A DNA stretch of 15,338 bases from positions 1-15,338 of the forward strand of contig JAJFLK010000360.1 in NCBI GenBank assembly GCA_021772735.1, written 5' to 3'. A program made the position numbers and the translations under genes. The DNA comes from Candidatus Sumerlaeota bacterium (GTDB taxonomy: Bacteria; Sumerlaeota; Sumerlaeia; MVZB01; JAJFLK01). Each line of letters opens with the position of its first letter. Positions within the stretch are counted from its first letter, which is position 1. The notes beneath the pieces were generated by a model that did not search any database, was not told the DNA's origin, and saw only the letters and a list, made by a program, of their open reading frames with translations. Positions 6,664-14,276 of the stretch are shown here, one piece after another.

Positions 6664-7773
6664 ATGATTCGTATTGAAGATATGGTCACTGAGATGATCG
6701 AGCGGGGCGCTTCGGACTTGTTTATCAAGGCCGGAAGCGCACCCAACATTCGCGTCGATGGGCAGATGCTCCCGACCAGCCTGCAGCAGATGATGCCGCC
6801 GGACACCGAGGCCGTCGCCCGCGCCATGATGAGCGATGACCAGTGGGAGCGATTCCAGGACGTGCCCGAGATGGATCTCGCTCTCGGCCTCTCCGGGATC
6901 GGCCGCTTTCGCGTCAACGTCTTCCGTCAGCGCGGAACAATCGGCCTCGTGCTGCGCCATGTGTCGCATCCCGATTTCTCATTTGAAGCGCTTAATATTC
7001 CGCTTGTCGTCAAGAGTCTCTCAGAGAAAAAGCGCGGCATGGTTCTCGTCACCGGCATGACCGGCGCGGGCAAGTCCACGACCCTGGCGGCGATGATCAA
7101 TCATATCAACTGCACGCGAAAAGTGCACGTCATCACGATTGAGGATCCGATCGAGTTTCTGCATCAGGATAATCAATCGGTGGTCTGCCAGCGCGAGGTC
7201 GGGTTCGACACGCGCAACTTCCGCGAAGCCCTAAAGCATGTCCTTCGTCAGAGTCCCGACGTGATACTCATCGGCGAGATGCGCGATCTGGAGACGATTC
7301 AAACGGCGATTTCCGGAGCAGAGACGGGCCATCTGGTTCTCTCCACGCTGCATACGACCGACACGATTCAGACCATCGAGCGTGTCATCAACTATTTCCC
7401 CGCGTATCTGCATCAGCAGATTCGCTTGGATCTCTCGCTCTCGCTGAACGGCGTAATTTCCCAACGCCTCCTGCCGCACAAATCCGGCTCGGGCCGCGTT
7501 CCTGCTTGCGAGATCATGGTCGTGACGTCGACGATCCGTAAGCTTCTCCATGAAGGCCGGACGCTGGAGATCGTCGAGCTATTGAAAGACGGCGCCCATG
7601 TCGGCATGCAGACATTCAATCAGGCGTTGATTAACATGATCGAAGCCGGATTGGTTACATATAAAGATGCGCTCATGTATGCGACCAGCCCCGATGAGCT
7701 GCGACTGGCCCACGAAGGCCTTGGCTCGGGCTCCGCGGCGCTTAGTGATCAAGGCAACGTCGTCAACCTGTAG
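6664..7773 (+). CDS. pilT: PilT/PilU-type pilus retraction ATPase
   Basis: Hexameric cytoplasmic motor ATPase of the GspE/PilT superfamily that drives depolymerisation of type IV pili, giving twitching and surface adhesion. 369 residues. The N-terminal PAS-like domain begins with the family pattern GASDLFIKAGSAPNIRVDG (15-33). The ATPase core has Walker A GMTGAGKSTT (131-140), the Asp box ITIEDPIEF (157-165), Walker B DVILIGEMRD (199-208) and the His box GHLVLSTLHTTD (222-233). The PilT C-terminal AIRNLIRE signature is only loosely kept (TIRKLLHEG near 290-298), and MQTFNQAL (315-322) is also shared with PilU, so a PilU-like accessory motor is possible. No pilin, pilB or pilC gene is in the window. 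It starts 3 bp after the ugd stop and is almost certainly translated from the same mRNA. Confidence 0.93.
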   Translation: MIRIEDMVTEMIERGASDLFIKAGSAPNIRVDGQMLPTSLQQMMPPDTEAVARAMMSDDQWERFQDVPEMDLALGLSGIGRFRVNVFRQRGTIGLVLRHVSHPDFSFEALNIPLVVKSLSEKKRGMVLVTGMTGAGKSTTLAAMINHINCTRKVHVITIEDPIEFLHQDNQSVVCQREVGFDTRNFREALKHVLRQSPDVILIGEMRDLETIQTAISGAETGHLVLSTLHTTDTIQTIERVINYFPAYLHQQIRLDLSLSLNGVISQRLLPHKSGSGRVPACEIMVVTSTIRKLLHEGRTLEIVELLKDGAHVGMQTFNQALINMIEAGLVTYKDALMYATSPDELRLAHEGLGSGSAALSDQGNVVNL

Positions 7774-7820
7774 GATTCAGATAGGATTCCGAGCGATCTC
7801 GCCGGACCTCACTTCGAGTT

Positions 7821-7850
7821 TTGACAGCAGCTGTTCGGATTCGGTATAAG
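7821..7850 (+). promoter_or_regulatory. Sigma70-type promoter for tRNA-Ala
   Basis: A perfect TTGACA (7821-7826) is separated by 18 bp from TATAAG (7845-7850), a near-consensus -10. Transcription would begin near 7857, leaving a leader of about 80 bases before the tRNA at 7939. This is the strongest promoter-like sequence in the window and lies 47 bp after the pilT stop. Confidence 0.75.
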
Positions 7851-7938
7851 ATACGGTCCGCGCGCGGAAGTGTGGGCTTTGGGATTGCCAACGGCGATTT
7901 CTGAGCCGGCTCTCGCCGTGCGCGCAACGATCTTTCCT

Positions 7939-8014
7939 GGGGCTATAGCTCAGCTGGGAGAGCGCCTGACTGGCAGTCAGGAGGTCAGGGGTTCGAGCCC
8001 CCTTAGCTCCACCA
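7939..8014 (+). tRNA. tRNA-Ala (anticodon GGC)
   Basis: A 76-base cloverleaf. The acceptor GGGGCTA pairs with TAGCTCC and includes the G3:U70 wobble that identifies alanine tRNAs. The D arm is GCTC-AGCTGGGA-GAGC. The anticodon stem CCTGA/TCAGG holds the loop CTGGCAG with anticodon GGC, reading GCC. The T arm carries GGTTCGAGCCC-type sequence. Discriminator A8011 is followed by a genome-encoded CCA (8012-8014). A strong promoter lies upstream. No clear terminator follows, though a T-run occurs at 8092-8097. Confidence 0.98.
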
Positions 8015-8101
8015 TCAGTTCATTGGATTTGCGCTTGTTGCTTTCCAGTTTCCTGAGTCCGTCGATGCAATCGAAATGCACCGGCGGGCTCTTTTTTCGC
8101 C

Positions 8102-11100
8102 CTAAAGCCCTTCGAGCCGCGCGGCCTGGATGTCGCCGGCGTCGATCGCGCCATCCTGATTGATATCGCCCTGAGCCGGCATGACCGCAAGACCGAGTAG
8201 GAAATTGACAATTTCATCCAGGCTTGCCGGCGGTTGTGAGACGTCGACGCTCAAAGAATCCTCGGCCACATTGCCGAACGAATCAGTCACGGTCAGGCGG
8301 AGCGTCTGCATCCCGGCCGTGAGCATCGCAGCCAGTTCGGCGCCGGTTCCCAGAGGCGTCGGGTCGCCGTCGATCGTCCAGACCATCGACGCTCCATCAA
8401 GGATGCCGTCCTCGGGGTCGATGCCCGCGCCTTGAAGCTCAACAAGGGTCAATGCGGCCAGCTCGTCCGCCGCCTCGGGCGTGAGGATGAGCGCCGCCGG
8501 AGCACGGTCGCTGACCGTCATCGGCGGATCGGACATCGCCTTGCCAATATTCCAGCCGTCGCTGGCTTCGACGATAAATCGTGCCGGGCCCGGGCCGGGC
8601 AGCGTGTCTGTGTTCACGGTCAGAGATGTGGTCGAGACCAGGTCGATCGCTAGCGGGAAGACCGTCGCCCCGTCGTCCGGAGTGTAGAGGACATCATACG
8701 TAAGCATCGCGGTCTGGCCGGGATCGGCGTCGGTCGCGGACCAGGTGACCTCGATGTCGCCCGCTGCCAACGCCCCGGGGCCGTTTGGACCGATGAACGT
8801 GACGACCGGCGGCGCGGTGCTTGCGTCGAGCGTGGCCAACTCGACGGCGCCCTGCTTGACAACGACGCGCGCCGCACCGGGTTCATCACGCAGGACGACA
8901 CTGAAAAAGACCGAGCCGAGCGAATCATAAACGCCCGTCCCAATCTCTGTCGCGTTGTCTCCGCCGATCAATTCGATATCGAAAAATGGAGAGAAGCTCT
9001 CGGCGTCGAGCACGGCGCCGCCACTGTCCTGGAGCTCAACGGTTAAGACGATCGGCCCCAGCGGCGCGGGCGTATCACGATTTGCAGGGTTCGAAGGCCG
9101 CAGCAGTGGTTCGAGCGACGCGGACAAAGTCGGGCTGGTTAACATGACCGAACCGCGAACGATCAACGCCGGATCGACCGGCACCGAAGGACGCAGATTC
9201 TTCCACTCCGGCCGACCCGCGAGCGATCCCCCGAGACTTTGGAAAAGGATGCGGTACGTCGCCGGGTCAGCCCATCCCGATCTGGAAACGCCCATGAAGT
9301 CGTGGACGGAGGTCAGCGTCGAATTTGGAACCGTAGGATCGTTTCGGGACCAGACGGGGCCGTCGAAGAAGAAAGATTTGAACGATCCCGTCGGACTGTA
9401 TGCGTATTCTTCTTCGAAGAGCAGAATGCCGGAATCATCGAACTTGCTTGGGTCGGTCGGAATCGGATTCACAGTTGACGCTCCTCCGTCCTTATAGGTG
9501 TCGCCCAAATTGAATGGCGGCGCATGGCCAATCTCATGAGCCAGCGTGGACCCCGTATCCTTATTTCCCCCCGGATAGGTATCCAGGATGCTGATCGCCT
9601 TCTCGTTCCCAAATGACAGACTGTTCGATCCGTAGAGCGTATCGTTATCATTAAGCCCGACCGAAACGCTTACGAAACCGGCCACGTAATCCGCCATGCC
9701 ACCCCCCCTAAGTGTGGTCGATGCTCTCAGTTTTTCCAGGTCGCTCTGGAGCGAGTGATTGAGAAGCGCGCCATGCGGCGGCACCAGAAGAACCACGGGT
9801 GCCGTTCGGAACGTTAGCCGCCGACGAAACTCATTGGGATCGATGGGATAAACGTCGGAGAAGAAAAACGCCGCCTTCATAATCGCAGTTGCATTGGGCA
9901 GGAATCGCGTCCCGCCGACCGAATCCGGCGCGTCCACCGTGACGATTAGAAGCCCGATGTTGTTCGTCGCCTGGAAGTTCAGACTCCCCAGGTCGACGCT
10001 GCCGACCTGCTTGCCACCGGCAAACATCCGTGCCTCGTAAGCAGCGGTTCCGGCCGGAGGGCTCGGCCACAGCACATTCAGGCTGTTCTCGCCCTTCATG
10101 CGCTTGGCTTCGTTCGCGGCGGTGTTATAGACGCCTAAATTTCGCAACACGAAGTCCTTGACCGCGGCGGTGCCTGGGATTTGCGTGTCGTTCGAGAATA
10201 TCCCGCCGGTCACGCGCCTCGATATTCCGCCTTTGCCAGAATCGGCGAACAGCCGAATGATCGTCGGCTTGCCGGCAACGAGCAGGTCGGGGTCTTCATC
10301 GATGACCTGGATCGCGAGCGGTTCCATAAACGGCGAGAATTCCGAGGTGTTGCCCATCGAATCAATTGCGACGGCGGTGATGATGCCATCGTTTGGAATC
10401 GCGTTGGGATTGATGAAAAAATCGCCATTGCCATCGGCCGAAAGCACATTACTCAGCCCTTCCTGGAACTCTTTGCCCTGGCCCCAAAAACCGGGCTTAT
10501 CTATCGGAATCGGATCGGCAAAGGCCTCCAGATCGGCTCCGGCCGGAGCCTTGCCGTTCAAGACGGTCGTCGAGATCCCGGGGATGAAACGGCGCGCGAA
10601 CGTCGGCGGCTGGATATTGCCGTTTGCCCCGTCGGCGATACGAATCCCGCGTCGCTCGTTGCGATGAATCGAATTTTTGGTGATGCGATTACGGTCGGTC
10701 CCCATACCTTCGACGCGCACGCCGTTCTTCTTGTTGAAATGGATCTTGTTGTCCACGATCTCGTTGTCGACCGAGGCGCCCTTGATGAAGATGCCATGAC
10801 GCACGTTCGGGCGCTCGCGGAAGGCCTGGCGATCCAGGCCGATCAGGTTCTTGGCGATCTCGACGCCGGTCGCGCCCATGTCCAGCACGATCCCATCCTC
10901 GGTATTGCCCGAGATGACGTTGCCGAACTGGGCCATGTCCTTCGTGCCGATCGTGGTCATGGTTGGCGTCGTGCCCAGAATTCGAATGCCGGCCATGCCG
11001 TTGGGCCGCTCGGCGCCACCGCTCGAACCCAGACCGATGAAGTTCCCCCGGATTCGCAATTCGGCGAGCCCCCCGGCGCGGCCCGCCTCGACTCGAATGC

Positions 11101-14035
11101 CATCGCGAGTGTTACCCGAGATCACGTTGCCCTGCTGGATGAAGTCATCAGCCACCATCTGGTCCAGCGAGGTGTTCTCGCCGCCGATCGTCAATACGGG
11201 TGTCGTTGTCCCGCCCGTAATGTTGATGAGAACCCCATCCTGATTCGGCACGGCGAGGATGCCGGTCGAATCCGTTCCGATGAAATTGTGCGCAAAAAAG
11301 AAGTCAGGCCCGCCGACGTCGTCACCGATCATGACGCCGGCCATTGTGTTGCCAGATATGGTGTTGCCCGCGTGACCTTCGAAGAGCGTGCCAATCGCGC
11401 CGTCGGTCGATTTGGTGATGCTGATCCCGTGCATGCCATTTCCGAGCGCCCCGTCGCGATTTGAATTAAGGCCGATAAAATTGCTCCACAGCCGCCACCC
11501 ATCGGCTTCGTCGATTTCAATCCCGTGCTCGGTGTTGCCCGAAATGAGATTCGTAAACTTGCGTTCGTTACGATCGCCCACAATGACGAACTCCGCGTTC
11601 GCGCCATTGATCCGAATCCCCGATTTCATATTCGCGACTGCCGCGTCGCCTGCCGGATTTGTCCCGATGTGATTGCCGTGGATACGGACGTTGCGAATGA
11701 TGTCCACGCCCGTATCCGGGATGGTCGCGCTGATGAGAATGCCGTATTCATCATTGCCGGAGATAACGTTGCCCTCGTTGATATCGCCCATTGGCTCGCC
11801 GACGATCAGATTGTTCAAACCGCCAATCTCCAGGCGTTCGCCCGTGCCGGGCCCCGGAGCCTCGATATTGATCCCTGCCTTGACGTTACCGACGGCCATG
11901 TCACCGGCCATGTTCGTGCCGATCTGATTGTTATGGATCTTCAGGTTGTGCGAGCGGTTGATGATGCGGATGCCCGCCTCGTTGTTGCCCGAGATGAGAT
12001 TGCCCGTAAAATCCTGCGCGATCGAACCGATGGTGAGATCCTGGCAATTGTCGATGTCGATCCCGTTCATGGTATTGCCGCGCTTCATATCTCCGGCCGA
12101 ATTCGTGCCGATCTTGTTGCCCATGATCTTCGGGCCGAAAACATTGAGCAGGCGAATTCCGTTCTTGGTATTGCCCGAGATCACATTGGGCAAATCCATG
12201 TCCTCTTGCCCGATCGTGATCCCGGTCAGCGTCACAGGTGACGTCCCCATGGCCCCCTCGATGAAGATCCCGTCGCCTGTGTTTCCGAGTGCGGTATTGC
12301 CCGGCTCCAGGCCGATCCAGGTATTGCGGATCATGATATTCTTAGGCACAACGCCCGTCGCGTCGATCGTGATCCCCGGCCCGCCGTTGCCGGCGATGTA
12401 AGAAATGCCGTCCATCGTGTCTCCGGAAATCGTCACGTTGTCCACGCCGTTCGTGATCAGGATACCGCCCATCGTATTGGCCGCGGCCTGACCGAAAAGC
12501 TCTCCGATGTGATTCTTGAAAGTGGTCACGTTCTTGACCATCGGGCCATCGAGCCGAATGCCGTATCCGGTGCCCGCGTTCGTATGATTTCGATGCATCG
12601 GCGCGCCGAGCTGGAGCGTATCGACGTTGCCCGAGACCCGAATGACGTCGTTGCCGAAGATCGGAGGCCCGCCCGGCGTGGCGTTGAACCCGAAGTGATA
12701 GAACTGGAGCTTGGTGTTCATGATCGGCGTGGTCGCGTTGTTCCCGTTGATGAAAAGCGCGTGACTGCCCGCCCCGGTGAAATCTGCCTCGACGCTGCCG
12801 CCGACGCTCTCATCCAATCCGCCCAGAACGGTCCCCTGAACGCCGTCCGCCAGCTCGATCGCGTGCCCGACGTTCGTCATGTTGCCCATGATCGAGGGGT
12901 TCGGCCCCCCGACGAATGTCCGCTGGACCGTCGTCCCGTCGGTTCCAACGCCGGTGATGAGAATGCCGTTGCCCTGATGCCCGCTGATGATGATATTGCG
13001 CGAGAGGCCGAACATGCCGATGGCGTTGTTCTTCGCTCCGCCACGGATCTCGACGCCGTGACCGGTGCCGTTGCCCGCGCCGACCGGATTGGTCGCGTCG
13101 AATCCGATCCATGCGTGGTCGATGATGTTTGCATTCGTGCCGGCGCCCTCGATCAAGACGCCGCCCATCGTGTTGTTTGAAATGAAGCTGATCTGCCCGC
13201 TGTTGTTCGGCTGCCCGATGATGTTGCCCGAAGCTCCGCCCGAGACATGCACGCCGTATCCCGTGTTTGCGCCGGCTGTGGACGCTTCAGTGACACCCGA
13301 GGTAATGCTGCTCAGGATATTGCCCGTCGTCGCCGCACCTTGAATGACGAACCCGGACATCATGTTGTTGTAAGAGAACGTGTTGGCAATGGTATTGGTC
13401 GAAGCGCCATCGCGGATGAGCACGCCGATGCCGGCGCCGCCCTTGGCGACGCAGCTCGTCAGGTCGTTCATCGTTGCGGCCGCGCCATCGAAGACGAATC
13501 CGTTGCCACCGCTGTTCTGGACGATCATCGAGAGAATGCTGATGCCGTTGGTCGCGATCCGAACCGCATCGCCCGGGAATCCGCTGACCGTGAAGCCGCT
13601 GATTAAGTGGAAACTGTCGGTCATGTCGAATGCGAACCCACCGGGCGCCAGGCCGCTTCCGTCAAGAACCGTCACCGTGGCCGCTTGAAGCGAATCTGCG
13701 GAGTCGTTCAGCGGGGGCAGGTAACTTGTCAAAACGTGGCTGGGCCCGGCGTTGTTAAGCACCTGAATCGTGTCTGTAACACCCGAGCCGAAGGTGCCGA
13801 CAATGAGCGCGACGCCCATGCTGTTGAATTCGTCGTCGAAATCAGGATCAACGATGTTGAATGGCGTGCGATCGCCGTTGGCAATCAGGAGCGCCTCTCG
13901 CAGCGTGATGAATCCGTCATTCGCCGGCGCGCCATCGGTCGACGAATTGACTTTGATGGTCCCGGCCGAAGCTCCGGAGACGAACATCAGCATCAAAAGA
14001 CTGAAGGACCACGTGCGGATGGAACGACACTTCAT
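8102..14035 (-). CDS. Giant secreted right-handed beta-helix protein with HEXXH protease-like region, Ig-like domains and C-terminal dockerin-type loop
   Basis: 1977 residues from the ATG at 14035, which has AGGAG 8 bp upstream; an in-frame start at 14083 would put 16 residues before the signal peptide. Residues 1-24 are a Sec signal (basic, then LLMLMFV, cleavage after ASA). A CSLREA-like segment (TLREALLIANG) precedes about 1050 residues of Gly/Asn-rich beta-helix coils (to about 1140). Within these, NVISGN-type turns alternate with IGTN/IGLN-type turns. From about 1236 a GKPTIIRLF strand begins a region with HEIGH (1500-1504), GDTY with D1512, and HDFMG (M1581). Together these resemble a zinc metalloprotease: two His ligands, a catalytic Glu, a possible Asp ligand and a Met-turn. 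Ig-like domains follow at about 1640-1935. One calcium-loop motif, DINQDGAID (about 1957-1965), closes the chain. Substrate and attachment partner are unknown; glycan binding or lysis, adhesion, or matrix function are possibilities. Confidence 0.9.
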   Translation of the reverse strand: MKCRSIRTWSFSLLMLMFVSGASAGTIKVNSSTDGAPANDGFITLREALLIANGDRTPFNIVDPDFDDEFNSMGVALIVGTFGSGVTDTIQVLNNAGPSHVLTSYLPPLNDSADSLQAATVTVLDGSGLAPGGFAFDMTDSFHLISGFTVSGFPGDAVRIATNGISILSMIVQNSGGNGFVFDGAAATMNDLTSCVAKGGAGIGVLIRDGASTNTIANTFSYNNMMSGFVIQGAATTGNILSSITSGVTEASTAGANTGYGVHVSGGASGNIIGQPNNSGQISFISNNTMGGVLIEGAGTNANIIDHAWIGFDATNPVGAGNGTGHGVEIRGGAKNNAIGMFGLSRNIIISGHQGNGILITGVGTDGTTVQRTFVGGPNPSIMGNMTNVGHAIELADGVQGTVLGGLDESVGGSVEADFTGAGSHALFINGNNATTPIMNTKLQFYHFGFNATPGGPPIFGNDVIRVSGNVDTLQLGAPMHRNHTNAGTGYGIRLDGPMVKNVTTFKNHIGELFGQAAANTMGGILITNGVDNVTISGDTMDGISYIAGNGGPGITIDATGVVPKNIMIRNTWIGLEPGNTALGNTGDGIFIEGAMGTSPVTLTGITIGQEDMDLPNVISGNTKNGIRLLNVFGPKIMGNKIGTNSAGDMKRGNTMNGIDIDNCQDLTIGSIAQDFTGNLISGNNEAGIRIINRSHNLKIHNNQIGTNMAGDMAVGNVKAGINIEAPGPGTGERLEIGGLNNLIVGEPMGDINEGNVISGNDEYGILISATIPDTGVDIIRNVRIHGNHIGTNPAGDAAVANMKSGIRINGANAEFVIVGDRNERKFTNLISGNTEHGIEIDEADGWRLWSNFIGLNSNRDGALGNGMHGISITKSTDGAIGTLFEGHAGNTISGNTMAGVMIGDDVGGPDFFFAHNFIGTDSTGILAVPNQDGVLINITGGTTTPVLTIGGENTSLDQMVADDFIQQGNVISGNTRDGIRVEAGRAGGLAELRIRGNFIGLGSSGGAERPNGMAGIRILGTTPTMTTIGTKDMAQFGNVISGNTEDGIVLDMGATGVEIAKNLIGLDRQAFRERPNVRHGIFIKGASVDNEIVDNKIHFNKKNGVRVEGMGTDRNRITKNSIHRNERRGIRIADGANGNIQPPTFARRFIPGISTTVLNGKAPAGADLEAFADPIPIDKPGFWGQGKEFQEGLSNVLSADGNGDFFINPNAIPNDGIITAVAIDSMGNTSEFSPFMEPLAIQVIDEDPDLLVAGKPTIIRLFADSGKGGISRRVTGGIFSNDTQIPGTAAVKDFVLRNLGVYNTAANEAKRMKGENSLNVLWPSPPAGTAAYEARMFAGGKQVGSVDLGSLNFQATNNIGLLIVTVDAPDSVGGTRFLPNATAIMKAAFFFSDVYPIDPNEFRRRLTFRTAPVVLLVPPHGALLNHSLQSDLEKLRASTTLRGGGMADYVAGFVSVSVGLNDNDTLYGSNSLSFGNEKAISILDTYPGGNKDTGSTLAHEIGHAPPFNLGDTYKDGGASTVNPIPTDPSKFDDSGILLFEEEYAYSPTGSFKSFFFDGPVWSRNDPTVPNSTLTSVHDFMGVSRSGWADPATYRILFQSLGGSLAGRPEWKNLRPSVPVDPALIVRGSVMLTSPTLSASLEPLLRPSNPANRDTPAPLGPIVLTVELQDSGGAVLDAESFSPFFDIELIGGDNATEIGTGVYDSLGSVFFSVVLRDEPGAARVVVKQGAVELATLDASTAPPVVTFIGPNGPGALAAGDIEVTWSATDADPGQTAMLTYDVLYTPDDGATVFPLAIDLVSTTSLTVNTDTLPGPGPARFIVEASDGWNIGKAMSDPPMTVSDRAPAALILTPEAADELAALTLVELQGAGIDPEDGILDGASMVWTIDGDPTPLGTGAELAAMLTAGMQTLRLTVTDSFGNVAEDSLSVDVSQPPASLDEIVNFLLGLAVMPAQGDINQDGAIDAGDIQAARLEGL
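10904..12187 (-). repeat. Seven-module beta-helix repeat (N-x-I-S-G-N followed by I-G-T-N)
   Basis: Within the large secreted protein, N-[VLT]-I-S-G-N occurs seven times between 10904-10921 and 12170-12187. Start-to-start spacings in protein order are 62, 77, 73, 62, 79 and 69 residues. Between most of them lies a second conserved coil, IG[TL][ND] followed by an Ala/Gly-rich turn and G-[IV]-x-I. The modules are therefore higher-order units of about three beta-helix coils, each longer than a single 20-25 residue coil. Variation of spacing and residues suggests old duplications rather than recent copy-number change. Confidence 0.8.
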
Positions 14036-14043
14036 GAAATAAA

Positions 14044-14048
14044 CTCCT
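14044..14048 (-). promoter_or_regulatory. Ribosome binding site of the beta-helix gene
   Basis: On the minus strand AGGAG is followed by 8 bases and then the ATG at 14035. It supports the shorter start and places the signal peptide at the N-terminus. Confidence 0.85.
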
Positions 14049-14080
14049 GGAAGGGTTTCACGCCTGAGCAAGCGAACCAA

Positions 14081-14095
14081 CATCTAGAGTAGATG
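14081..14095. repeat. Inverted repeat upstream of the beta-helix gene
   Basis: CATCTA (14081-14086), GAG, TAGATG (14090-14095) form a perfect 6-bp inverted repeat with a 3-base centre, 45 bp before the beta-helix start codon. A weak minus-strand pair TTGAAG (14104-14109) and TAGATG (14081-14086, 17 bp apart) overlaps it, so it could be an operator on the promoter. The remaining 14096-14276 gap shows GC-rich sequence with a GGCCGGCC palindrome near 14237 and nothing else I can assign. Confidence 0.35.
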
Positions 14096-14276
14096 CCGCG
14101 AATCTTCAACCTCGATGACCACCAGGCGCGGCCCTACGATTGCCTATTCCGCGCCGCTGGGAAGACATCGAAATCCTGGAAACTTTTATCGACGGGCGGC
14201 GGACCGGCGTCTTCGCGGGTGAATGAAAATGCCTCCGGCCGGCCTCGCCGTCTGACGCTTCATCCCTCTTGATTCG

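Noticed and set aside
8083..8102. Intrinsic terminator between tRNA-Ala and the beta-helix gene
   Set aside because: The T-run (8092-8097) lies inside the loop of the only short GGCG/CGCC pairing rather than after a stem, so the pattern does not fit a standard terminator.
10181..11464. 427-residue plus-strand open frame opposite the beta-helix gene
   Set aside because: It runs antisense to a clear domain-bearing gene, has no recognisable motif, and is explained by GC-rich codon bias and repeats on the other strand. The same applies to 11525-12241 and 12509-13180.
10904..12187. CRISPR-like or tandem DNA repeat
   Set aside because: The periodicity is at protein level, with diverged codons and unequal 62-79 residue spacing; it is a beta-helix repeat, not a DNA array.
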